Shown: positions 56,850-64,000 of the stretch, one piece after another
Position numbering within the stretch: position 1 is the stretch's first letter
How the letters are laid out: each line of letters opens with the position of its first letter
Source: Oceanisphaera sp. IT1-181
Lineage (GTDB): Bacteria; Pseudomonadota; Gammaproteobacteria; Enterobacterales; Aeromonadaceae
NCBI RefSeq assembly: GCF_033807535.1
Contig: NZ_CP136856.1
Coordinates: forward strand, 1,111,001 to 1,175,000
Direction of reading: 5' to 3'
Length of the DNA stretch: 64,000 bases
Notes under the pieces: model-generated
Databases searched by the model: none
The model's input: the letters and a program-made list of their open reading frames with translations, nothing else
Told to the model about the DNA's origin: nothing
Program-made: the position numbers and the translations under genes

Positions 56850-59687
56850 ATGACCGATCTGGCCCGAGAAATCATGCCGATAAACATTGAGGATGAGCTA
56901 AAACGCTCCTACCTAGATTACGCCATGAGCGTAATCGTAGGGCGTGCGCTTCCCGATGTACGAGATGGTTTGAAGCCAGTGCACCGCCGCGTGCTGTTTG
57001 CCATGAACGAACTTGGCAACGACTGGAACAAAGCATACAAGAAATCGGCCCGTGTGGTGGGTGATGTAATAGGTAAATACCACCCACACGGAGACAGTGC
57101 CGTTTACGACACTATCGTGCGTATGGCACAGGAATTCTCTATGCGTTACACCTTGGTCGATGGCCAAGGCAACTTCGGTTCAGTAGACGGCGACTCCGCT
57201 GCTGCGATGCGTTATACCGAAATACGTATGGATAAGATCGCCCACGAATTACTGGCAGATCTGGATAAAGATACCGTTGACTGGGTGCCGAACTACGATG
57301 GCACCGAGATGATACCGGCAGTGATGCCGACTAAAGTGCCCAACCTGTTGGTGAACGGCTCCTCCGGCATCGCCGTGGGCATGGCCACCAATATTCCACC
57401 TCATAACTTAAATGAAGTAGTCGACGGTTGTTTGGCGCTGATCGAAAACGAACACATCACTATCGATCAATTGATTGAGCTGATCCCAGGTCCGGATTTT
57501 CCGACTGGCGGCATCATCAATGGTCGTTCAGGCATCATAGATGCCTATCGCACGGGCCGTGGCAAAATCTACGTGCGTGCGGTAGCAGAAGTGCAAACCG
57601 ATGAAAAAACCGGTCGCGAAACCATTATCGTCTCCGAGCTGCCTTACCAGGTGAACAAAGCGCGTTTGATTGAAAAAATCGCCGACTTGGTAAAAGAAAA
57701 GCGCATCGAGGGTATTACTGCTCTGCGTGATGAGTCTGATAAAGACGGCATGCGCATCGTGATTGAAGTACGCCGTGGGGAAGTGGGCGAGGTTATTTTG
57801 AATAACCTGTATTCACAAACCCAGATGCAGAATGTGTTCGGCATCAACATGGTGGCACTGGATAACAATCAGCCGCGCATCTTTAACTTAAAAGATATGC
57901 TGGAGTGCTTTATCCAGCACAGACGCGAAGTGGTTACCCGCCGCACCGTGTTTGAATTGCGCAAAGCGCGAGATCGCGCTCATATTTTGGAAGGTCTGGC
58001 GATCGCCTTGGCGAACATTGACCCCATTATTGAGTTGATCCGTGCTTCCTCTACTGCGGCCGAAGCGAAAGCGGGCTTAATCAGCCAAGGCTGGCAGCTG
58101 GGGCACGTGGCCGCCATGCTTGAGCAAGCAGGTGACGATGCGGCGCGTCCTGAATGGTTAGATCCGGAGTTTGGTATTCGTGATGGTATTTATCACTTAA
58201 CCGAGCAACAGGCCCAAGCGATTTTGGACTTGCGTCTGCACCGTTTAACCGGTCTTGAGCACGAAAAGATTCTGGAAGAATATAAAGGTCTGCTGCTGCT
58301 GATTGCTGAGCTGCTTTATATTTTGAACACCCCTGAGCGGTTGATGGAAGTGATCACCGAAGAGTTAGAACTGATCAAAGTGCAGTATGGCGATGCTCGT
58401 CGTACCGAGATCACCAACTCTAGCTCTGAGATCAATATCGAAGACTTGATCACACGTGAAGACGTAGTGGTCACCCTTTCTCATGAAGGGTATGTGAAGT
58501 ATCAGCCGGTCACCGACTACGAGGCTCAGCGTCGTGGTGGACGCGGTAAGTCGGCCACGCGCATGAAAGATGAAGACTTTGTGGAGCGCTTGTTGGTAGC
58601 CAACACCCACGACACCATTTTGTGCTTCTCGACCGCAGGTAAGGTTTACTGGTTGAAGGTGTATCAGTTGCCAGAAGCCAGCCGTGCCGCACGCGGTCGT
58701 CCGATCGTTAATATGTTGCCATTAGGTGCTAACGAGCGGATCACCGCCATCTTGCCGGTGCAGGAATACTGTGACGATAAGTACGTGTTCTTTGCCACTG
58801 CCGATGGCACCGTGAAGAAGACCAGTCTGTCTGCGTTCCGTCGTCCGTTAGTCTCGGGTATTCGTGCCATTAATCTTCGCGATGGCGATGAGTTGATTGG
58901 CGTGGACATTACCGATGGCAGCAACGAGATCATGTTGTTCTCGGATGCGGGTAAGGTAGTACGCTTTGCCGAAGGCAGTGGCCATGATGAAGTTGAAGTC
59001 ATGGCAGCCGAGGTGATTGATGGCGAGGTCGTTGAGCTGGAAGAGAGCGAAGCGGTTGAGCTGGTCGACGGCGAAGAAGCCGACGTTGACGCTGAAGAGA
59101 CTGACGTTGCCGAAGCCGGTGACAGCAAGCCCTTTAAGGGCGTACGCCCCATGGGTCGTACTGCGGCTGGTGTGCGCGGTATTCGTTTAGGTGCCGGTGA
59201 TAAAGTGGTGTCCTTGATTATTCCGCGCGGCGAAGGTCCGATCTTAACCGTGACCGCCAATGGTTACGGCAAGCGTACCGCGCTGGTGGAATACCCAACG
59301 CGCAGCCGTGGCACCATGGGCGTATTGTCCATTAAAGTGGGCGAGCGTAATGGTGCAGTAGTGGGCGCGATTCAGGTCGATGATACCCACGAGATTATGC
59401 TGATCACCAATGGCGGCATTTTAGTGCGCACCCGCGTATTAGAAGTGAGCCTTATTGGTCGTAACACCGCAGGCGTGCGTTTGATCCGCACCGGAGCAGA
59501 CGAGCTAGTGGTGGGCCTACAGCGCATTGAAGAACCCGAAGAAGAAGAGTTGTTGGACGAAGCAGACACAGAAGGTGAAGTCGCTGATGCAACTGATGCA
59601 GATACGACTGAACAATCTGACGCTGACGACCAAGAGCAAGACGCTGCGGATGAAGACGATGCAGACGAAGAGCCTAAGCAAGAATAA
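56850..59687 (+). CDS. gyrA: DNA gyrase subunit A
   Basis: Cuts and rejoins DNA in supercoiling. 945 residues from the ATG at 56850 ([20 protein letters not shown]); E. coli has 875. The catalytic Tyr is residue 122 (MRYTEIR). In the quinolone region Ser83 and Asp87 are the wild-type residues (GDSAVYD, 81-87). The GyrA box QRRGGRG lies in the C-terminal propeller. An acidic insertion of about 50-60 residues (about 705-763, many Glu, Asp and Val) interrupts the propeller, and the tail after about 890 is also very acidic. GGGGACA precedes the start. Confidence 0.97.
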   Translation: MTDLAREIMPINIEDELKRSYLDYAMSVIVGRALPDVRDGLKPVHRRVLFAMNELGNDWNKAYKKSARVVGDVIGKYHPHGDSAVYDTIVRMAQEFSMRYTLVDGQGNFGSVDGDSAAAMRYTEIRMDKIAHELLADLDKDTVDWVPNYDGTEMIPAVMPTKVPNLLVNGSSGIAVGMATNIPPHNLNEVVDGCLALIENEHITIDQLIELIPGPDFPTGGIINGRSGIIDAYRTGRGKIYVRAVAEVQTDEKTGRETIIVSELPYQVNKARLIEKIADLVKEKRIEGITALRDESDKDGMRIVIEVRRGEVGEVILNNLYSQTQMQNVFGINMVALDNNQPRIFNLKDMLECFIQHRREVVTRRTVFELRKARDRAHILEGLAIALANIDPIIELIRASSTAAEAKAGLISQGWQLGHVAAMLEQAGDDAARPEWLDPEFGIRDGIYHLTEQQAQAILDLRLHRLTGLEHEKILEEYKGLLLLIAELLYILNTPERLMEVITEELELIKVQYGDARRTEITNSSSEINIEDLITREDVVVTLSHEGYVKYQPVTDYEAQRRGGRGKSATRMKDEDFVERLLVANTHDTILCFSTAGKVYWLKVYQLPEASRAARGRPIVNMLPLGANERITAILPVQEYCDDKYVFFATADGTVKKTSLSAFRRPLVSGIRAINLRDGDELIGVDITDGSNEIMLFSDAGKVVRFAEGSGHDEVEVMAAEVIDGEVVELEESEAVELVDGEEADVDAEETDVAEAGDSKPFKGVRPMGRTAAGVRGIRLGAGDKVVSLIIPRGEGPILTVTANGYGKRTALVEYPTRSRGTMGVLSIKVGERNGAVVGAIQVDDTHEIMLITNGGILVRTRVLEVSLIGRNTAGVRLIRTGADELVVGLQRIEEPEEEELLDEADTEGEVADATDADTTEQSDADDQEQDAADEDDADEEPKQE

Positions 59688-59704
59688 TCACTGATAATGA
59701 TAAC

Positions 59705-59730
59705 AAGGGGCCTATGTGGCCCCTTTTGTT
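59705..59730 (+). terminator. Rho-independent terminator of gyrA
   Basis: AAGGGGCC and GGCCCCTT arms around TATGT, then TTGTTT. 17 bases after the gyrA stop. Confidence 0.9.
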
Positions 59731-59959
59731 TATCTAAAACGCAGTTTATATTTATTTAAAGGTGCTGCTTGGGGTATCTAAAGCAGCAATCAGTAAAATC
59801 TCTTTGACTTAAACGCCCAGCGGTGTAAAACGATCATATTAAGATGATGGTTCGCTATGATGATAATGCAGAGCTTGCAACCCTTGAGTTTCAAGGAGAA
59901 CACTCTGCGCTCAATGGGCGTTTTTATTGAATATTAAGCAGACAGGATAACGCAGGGAA
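59731..59959. promoter_or_regulatory. serC upstream region
   Basis: The gap holds a 28-codon ATG-started ORF (59844-59930) without a good ribosome site, an 8-base inverted pair AACGCCCA (59812-59819) and TGGGCGTT (59915-59922) followed by a T run, and CCTTGA-GTT-TCAAGG in between. It may form a leader structure; nothing in it is diagnostic of a known regulator. Confidence 0.4.
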
Positions 59960-61045
59960 ATGGCAAACATGGTTTATAACTTCAGTGCAGGTCCGGCTAT
60001 GCTGCCGGTGGACGTGATGCAGCAGGCACAAGCTGAATTTCGTAATTTTAATGACTTAAGCGTGTCTGTGATGGAGCTGAGTCATCGCAGCAGTGATTTT
60101 ATTGCGGTGGCCGCCGCGGCCGAGCAAGACTTGCGCGACTTAATGCAGATCCCAGACAGCTATAAGGTGCTGTTCTTGCAAGGCGGCGGCCGTGGCCAAT
60201 TTGCCGCCGTGGCGATGAACCTGTTGGGAAAAAATGCCAAGGCTGACTATATCGTGACCGGTCAGTGGTCCAAATCTGCGGTAGAAGAAGCAGAAAAATT
60301 AGGCACGGTCCGCGTATTAGATGGTTTTGGTGACGTCGAACAAGGCTTGCGCCCACTGGCCAGCAGCTGGGATCTAGACCCCACCGCCGCTTATGTACAT
60401 TACTGTCCGAACGAAACGGTAGACGGCATCGAATATCACTTCGTGCCAAAGACTGGTTCAGTGCCTTTGGTGGCGGATATGTCTTCTACTATTTTATCAC
60501 GCCCGATAGATGTGACCCAATTTGGCCTGATTTATGCTGGCGCCCAGAAGAACATAGGGCCGTCTGGCTTGGCGGTAGTGATCGTTCGCGAAGACTTGTT
60601 GGACCAAGCTTTTGCCCATACGCCGGTGATCATGGACTATGCGGCCATGGCTAAAGCCGATTCTATGGTGAATACGCCGCCGACCTACGCCTGGTACTTA
60701 GCGGGCTTGGTATTCAAGTGGTTAAAGCGCCAAGGTGGCTTAACCGCCATGGGCGAGCGCAACAAAGCCAAAGCCGACTTGCTCTATAACTACGTGGATG
60801 CCAGCAATTTTTACGGCAACAACGTACACCCAGACGCGCGTTCTTGGATGAACATTCCGTTCCAACTCAAAGACGAAAGCTTAAATTCGGCCTTCTTGAA
60901 AGAAGCAGAAGCGGCCGGTTTACTGGCACTGCAAGGCCACCGTTTAGTGGGTGGCATGCGTGCCAGCGTTTACAACGCCATGCCCATCGAAGGCGTACAG
61001 GCGTTAGTCGACTTTATGAATAAGTTCGCCAAGCAACACGCTTAA
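59960..61045 (+). CDS. serC: Phosphoserine aminotransferase
   Basis: PLP enzyme making 3-phosphoserine (serine synthesis) and 4-phosphohydroxythreonine (pyridoxine synthesis). 361 residues, family length. The cofactor lysine is K197 in [12 protein letters not shown], and [12 protein letters not shown] (residues 73-84) contributes the phosphate-binding loop. AGGGAA precedes the ATG. First gene of serC-hisC-aroA. Confidence 0.97.
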   Translation: MANMVYNFSAGPAMLPVDVMQQAQAEFRNFNDLSVSVMELSHRSSDFIAVAAAAEQDLRDLMQIPDSYKVLFLQGGGRGQFAAVAMNLLGKNAKADYIVTGQWSKSAVEEAEKLGTVRVLDGFGDVEQGLRPLASSWDLDPTAAYVHYCPNETVDGIEYHFVPKTGSVPLVADMSSTILSRPIDVTQFGLIYAGAQKNIGPSGLAVVIVREDLLDQAFAHTPVIMDYAAMAKADSMVNTPPTYAWYLAGLVFKWLKRQGGLTAMGERNKAKADLLYNYVDASNFYGNNVHPDARSWMNIPFQLKDESLNSAFLKEAEAAGLLALQGHRLVGGMRASVYNAMPIEGVQALVDFMNKFAKQHA

Positions 61046-61054
61046 AACAGCATA

Positions 61055-61156
61055 TGTGAAGGGTAAAGAGTGAAGGGTAAAGAGGGCGACATAACCCCTA
61101 ACCTGAAGGGTGGGGGTTATGGGTAATGCCTCACACCTCACCCTTTACTCTTCACC
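61055..61156. repeat. Nested inverted repeat between serC and hisC
   Basis: It starts with GTGAAGGGTAAAGAG repeated as a near-tandem (61055-61084) and ends with the near complement CCCTTTACTCTTCAC. Inside, ATAACCCC and GGGGTTAT form a perfect stem. Similar GTGAAGGGTAAAGAG-type strings occur after other stop codons (for example 50830-50845 and 6167-6199). Confidence 0.6.
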
Positions 61157-61181
61157 TTGATTTAAATTGTAAGGATCCCTT

Positions 61182-62291
61182 GTGAGTATAAATTATCTGG
61201 CCTTGGCGAATGCTGGGGTTGAAAAGTTGCACCCTTATCAGCCGGGTAAACCGGTGGAAGAGCTAGAGCGTGAGCTGGGCATTAGCAACAGCATTAAGCT
61301 GGCTTCCAATGAAAATCCGTTAGGCTTGGGGCCTAAGGCGCGGGCCGCCATTGAGCGGGCGCTGCCTGATTTGGCGCGTTATCCGGATGCCAATGGTTTT
61401 GCTTTAAAGTCTGCATTGGCGGAAAAACTGGCGGTGAATACCGACCAGTTGATCTTGGGCAATGGCTCCAATGAGCTGATCGACTTGGTGTATCACACCT
61501 TCGTCGCTGCAGGCCAACAAGTGGTCTATTCCCAGTACACCTTTATTGTCTACGCATTGGCCACGCAAGGTCACGGTGCCGAGGCCATAGTGGTGCCTGC
61601 GAAAGATTTAGGTCATGACTTAGATGCGATGGCGGCGGCGATTACTGAGCGCACTAAATTGGTATGCATCACTAACCCCAATAATCCGACCGGTACTTTC
61701 TTAACCAAAGCGGAATTAAACGCTTTTTTGGCTAAAGTGCCCAGCCAAGTGTTGGTGATATTAGATGAAGCCTATACCGAGTATGTAGCGGAAGATGAAC
61801 GTCATCCGTCTATCGACTGGTTGGCGCAATATCCGAACTTGATCGTCTCGCGCACCTTCTCTAAAGCCTATGGATTAGCGGGTTTGCGGGTCGGTTATAT
61901 GGTGGCGCACCCTGAATTAATCAGTGTGTTAAACCGAGTGCGTGAGCCCTTTAACTGCAACAGCTTAGCGCTGGCTGCCGCCGAAGCCGCCTTGGGTGAT
62001 ACTGAGTACTTGAGTGAGGCTGTAGGCTTAAATCAGCGAGAAATGGCACGCTATGAAGCCTTCTTTGAAAGCCAAGGCATTAGCTACGTAAAATCCCGCG
62101 CTAACTTTATTACCCTGGACCTTAAGCGTGATGCGACTCCTGTGTATGAAGCTTTGTTGCGCGAAGGCGTGATAGTGCGACCCATCGCCGGCTACGGCTT
62201 ACCGACGTGCTTGCGCATCAGTATTGGACTTGCACAGGAAAATCAACGCTGCATAGAAGCGTTGGCTAAGGTGTTGAGTAACGGCGCTTAA
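61182..62291 (+). CDS. hisC: Histidinol-phosphate aminotransferase (HisC2-type)
   Basis: PLP-dependent class I/II aminotransferase, 369 residues from the GTG at 61182 with AAGGATC upstream. The cofactor lysine is K228 (SRTFSKAYGLAG), and SNENPLGLGPKA (42-53) and NPNNPTGTFL (165-174) are family motifs. It lies between serC and aroA, where many gammaproteobacteria keep an aromatic/histidinol-phosphate aminotransferase. A role in phenylalanine and tyrosine synthesis is therefore as likely as histidine. Confidence 0.9.
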   Translation: MSINYLALANAGVEKLHPYQPGKPVEELERELGISNSIKLASNENPLGLGPKARAAIERALPDLARYPDANGFALKSALAEKLAVNTDQLILGNGSNELIDLVYHTFVAAGQQVVYSQYTFIVYALATQGHGAEAIVVPAKDLGHDLDAMAAAITERTKLVCITNPNNPTGTFLTKAELNAFLAKVPSQVLVILDEAYTEYVAEDERHPSIDWLAQYPNLIVSRTFSKAYGLAGLRVGYMVAHPELISVLNRVREPFNCNSLALAAAEAALGDTEYLSEAVGLNQREMARYEAFFESQGISYVKSRANFITLDLKRDATPVYEALLREGVIVRPIAGYGLPTCLRISIGLAQENQRCIEALAKVLSNGA

Positions 62292-62346
62292 TGTCAGGTT
62301 TTTAATTAAAGCGCTGAATTAAAGTGCTTAGCTAAACCGGTGCGAT

Positions 62347-62378
62347 GGCGCGCAGGGCCAGTAAGCTTGCCCTGCGCC
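62347..62378. repeat. Hairpin upstream of aroA
   Basis: GCAGGGC and GCCCTGC arms, extendable to GGCGC/GCGCC with one bulge, around CAGTAAGCTT. No T run follows. Confidence 0.5.
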
Positions 62379-62437
62379 ACCCCTCCTGTTAACGTCTTCA
62401 TAGCTCAGTTGTGTTTATTCTTACCTCTAGGAATCAT

Positions 62438-63718
62438 ATGGAAAGCCTTAAACTATCTCCCATTGCTCGGGTGGAGGGCACGGTTAATTTGCCCGGCTCT
62501 AAATCATTGTCAAACAGAGCTCTGTTGCTGGCGGCTCAAGCACAGGGTATTACGCACCTGACCAACCTGCTCGACAGTGATGACACGCGTTATATGCTAG
62601 ATGCGCTTAGGACGCTGGGGGTGCAGTATGAATTGTCGGCTGATAAAACCGAATGTGTGGTGCATGGGTTAGGGCGCGCGTTTAGTGCTGTTGAGCCCAT
62701 ATCGCTGTTTTTAGGTAATGCGGGTACTGCCATGCGCCCCTTATGTGCGGCGCTTTGCTTGGGCACAGGCGAGTTTACCCTGACCGGTGAGCCTCGCATG
62801 TGGGAGCGACCTATCGGGCACTTGGTAGAAGCCTTGCGTGAAGCGGGTGCAGAAATTAGCTATTTAAAAACTGACGGTTATCCGCCGGTATTTATTAATG
62901 GCAAGGGCTTGTGGGGCGGCGATGTGCATATCGATGGCTCTGTTTCAAGCCAGTTTTTAACGGCGCTGTTAATGGCCGCTCCCATGGCCTCAGGCGATAC
63001 CCGGGTGCACATTAAGGGTGAGCTGGTCTCTAAGCCCTATATCGACATTACCTTACATGCCATGAGTCAGTTTGGTGTCGAGCTTGAACATGACAATTAC
63101 CAAACCTTTTATATCAAAGGCAATCAGACCTACGTCTCACCAGGGCAGTTCTTGGTAGAAGGGGATGCCTCGTCGGCTTCTTACTTTTTAGCCGCGGGTG
63201 CCATTAAAGGTAAAGTCCGGGTTACGGGCGTGGGCAGTAACAGCATTCAAGGTGATGTGAAGTTTGCGGATGTATTGGAAGCCATGGGTGCCAAGATCAC
63301 TTGGGGCGATAACTTTATTGAAGCGGAAAATATCGGTCCACTGCGCGCGGTTGATATGGACATGAACCATATTCCCGATGCAGCCATGACGATTGCGACC
63401 ACCGCCTTGTTTGCCACCGGTACCACGCGCATTAGCAACATTCATAACTGGCGGGTGAAAGAAACCGACCGTCTGTATGCAATGGCGACCGAGCTGAGAA
63501 AGTTAGGGGTAGAAGTCGAAGAGGGCGAAGATTACATAGTCGTAACACCGACGGCTGAGTTACAAGAGGCGGAGATTGCCACTTATAACGACCATCGCAT
63601 AGCCATGTGCTTTTCGCTGGTGGCATTAAGCGATACCGCTGTGATCATCTTAGATCCTAAGTGCACAGCAAAAACCTTCCCTGATTACTTCGAACAGCTA
63701 GCCAGTATTAGCTGTTAA
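62438..63718 (+). CDS. aroA: EPSP synthase
   Basis: Makes 5-enolpyruvylshikimate 3-phosphate in the shikimate pathway. 426 residues from the ATG at 62438 ([14 protein letters not shown]), with TAGGAA upstream. Motifs: [16 protein letters not shown] (near 20-35), [17 protein letters not shown] (near 91-107) and [12 protein letters not shown] near the C terminus. [10 protein letters not shown] is the class I EPSP synthase type with Gly and Pro in the usual places. Last gene of the serC-hisC-aroA block. Confidence 0.98.
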   Translation: MESLKLSPIARVEGTVNLPGSKSLSNRALLLAAQAQGITHLTNLLDSDDTRYMLDALRTLGVQYELSADKTECVVHGLGRAFSAVEPISLFLGNAGTAMRPLCAALCLGTGEFTLTGEPRMWERPIGHLVEALREAGAEISYLKTDGYPPVFINGKGLWGGDVHIDGSVSSQFLTALLMAAPMASGDTRVHIKGELVSKPYIDITLHAMSQFGVELEHDNYQTFYIKGNQTYVSPGQFLVEGDASSASYFLAAGAIKGKVRVTGVGSNSIQGDVKFADVLEAMGAKITWGDNFIEAENIGPLRAVDMDMNHIPDAAMTIATTALFATGTTRISNIHNWRVKETDRLYAMATELRKLGVEVEEGEDYIVVTPTAELQEAEIATYNDHRIAMCFSLVALSDTAVIILDPKCTAKTFPDYFEQLASISC

Positions 63719-63737
63719 CCAAATAGCGCCGAGCCCC

Positions 63738-63806
63738 AAGCGCCCGGCGCCCAGTTAAAAGAAAACACTGTTCTTTGTTTTCCTTGGTGCTGGGCGCCAG
63801 GCGCTT
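63738..63806. repeat. Inverted repeat between aroA and the MerR gene
   Basis: AAGCGCCCGGCGCCCAG (63738-63754) and CTGGGCGCCAGGCGCTT (63790-63806) pair with one mismatch. The loop has AAAGAAAACACTG and TTCTTTGTTTTC, which also pair partly. Convergent genes flank it, so it may stop both. Confidence 0.65.
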
Positions 63807-63816
63807 AATGCTATGT

Positions 63817-64000
63817 CTAATGATGCTTCATTTTTTCTAGCGTCTCACGAGCTTTAATTTCTGCCGCATCCAGTTCGGCCAGCACTTTAGCAATATCTGC
63901 TTGCTGCTGGCGTAAACTGGCGCGCTTCTCTGCGATCATGGCCACCATGGAATGCAGCTGGGGGCGAGATCTGTGCTCGGCGTCATATAGTTCAAATAAT
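63817..64000 (-). CDS. MerR-family transcriptional regulator, C-terminal part (cut by the window edge)
   Basis: Only the last 61 codons lie in the window; the start is beyond 64000. The chain reads LFELYDAEHRSRPQLHSMV..., then a coiled coil (MIAEKRASLRQQQADIAKVL, AELDAAEIKARETLEKMKHH). This heptad-rich C terminus and the LYDxEHR motif match MerR-type regulators of the LiuR group (branched-chain amino acid catabolism). Function is inferred from that. Confidence 0.8.
   Translation of the reverse strand, partial: LFELYDAEHRSRPQLHSMVAMIAEKRASLRQQQADIAKVLAELDAAEIKARETLEKMKHH

Noticed and set aside
57077..57120. Possible quinolone-resistance change in gyrA
   Set aside because: Residues 83 and 87 are Ser and Asp, the sensitive type.
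62340..62561. Plus-strand ORF before aroA
   Set aside because: Overlaps the aroA start in another frame and a hairpin; no support.

Overview
The window is chromosomal DNA of a gammaproteobacterium. The gene set and orders (lolCDE, comEC-msbA-lpxK-ycaR-kdsB, gltA facing sdhCDAB-sucABCD, guaBA facing xseA, nrdAB-yfaE next to mupP/gph-ubiG-gyrA, serC-hisC-aroA) are those of the Aeromonas/Oceanimonas/Oceanisphaera/Shewanella part of the class. GC looks close to 50 percent. A TAXI-type TRAP transporter and a fatty acid cis/trans isomerase suggest a marine or brackish relative of Aeromonadaceae; that placement is inference.

Layout. 1-6.2 kb is a loose, repeat-rich area: an AT-rich orphan membrane protein with a channel-like C terminus (minus strand), the Hsp70-like yegD, a small zinc-ribbon membrane protein, a candidate MITE, hairpin repeats and an FAD oxidoreductase. 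6.2-13.6 kb holds mfd with a PilZ gene and the divergent lolCDE operon. 14-21 kb holds two tandem DUF2062 genes and a cell-envelope run (comEC, msbA, lpxK, ycaR, kdsB). 21-34 kb is central metabolism: fbp, gltA and the complete sdhCDAB-sucABCD TCA-cycle cluster. 34-40.5 kb holds a glutamate-receptor-like potassium channel, xseA and guaBA. 41-46.6 kb is an uptake/amino-acid block: TAXI TRAP transporter, a prephenate-dehydratase-like protein and a DadA-type dehydrogenase behind a tandem glycine riboswitch. 46.8-51 kb has DUF302, cti, DUF1496, a YqaE/Pmp3 peptide and DUF4112. 51-64 kb has nrdAB-yfaE, a HAD phosphatase, ubiG, gyrA, serC-hisC-aroA and the end of a MerR-family regulator.

How parts work together. 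GltA, SdhCDAB and SucABCD supply most of the oxidative TCA cycle. LolCDE, MsbA, LpxK and KdsB serve lipoprotein and lipopolysaccharide export or synthesis. NrdAB with YfaE makes deoxynucleotides; their promoter region carries three NrdR-like boxes on a 32-bp period and a consensus DnaA box. SerC, HisC and AroA serve serine and aromatic amino acid synthesis.

Most of the unexplained signal is in the intergenic spaces, which carry several families of short structured repeats. In one family two adjacent hairpins keep their spacing and loops while the stem bases covary between copies. No tRNA, rRNA, CRISPR array, complete insertion sequence or prophage was seen, and no defence island.
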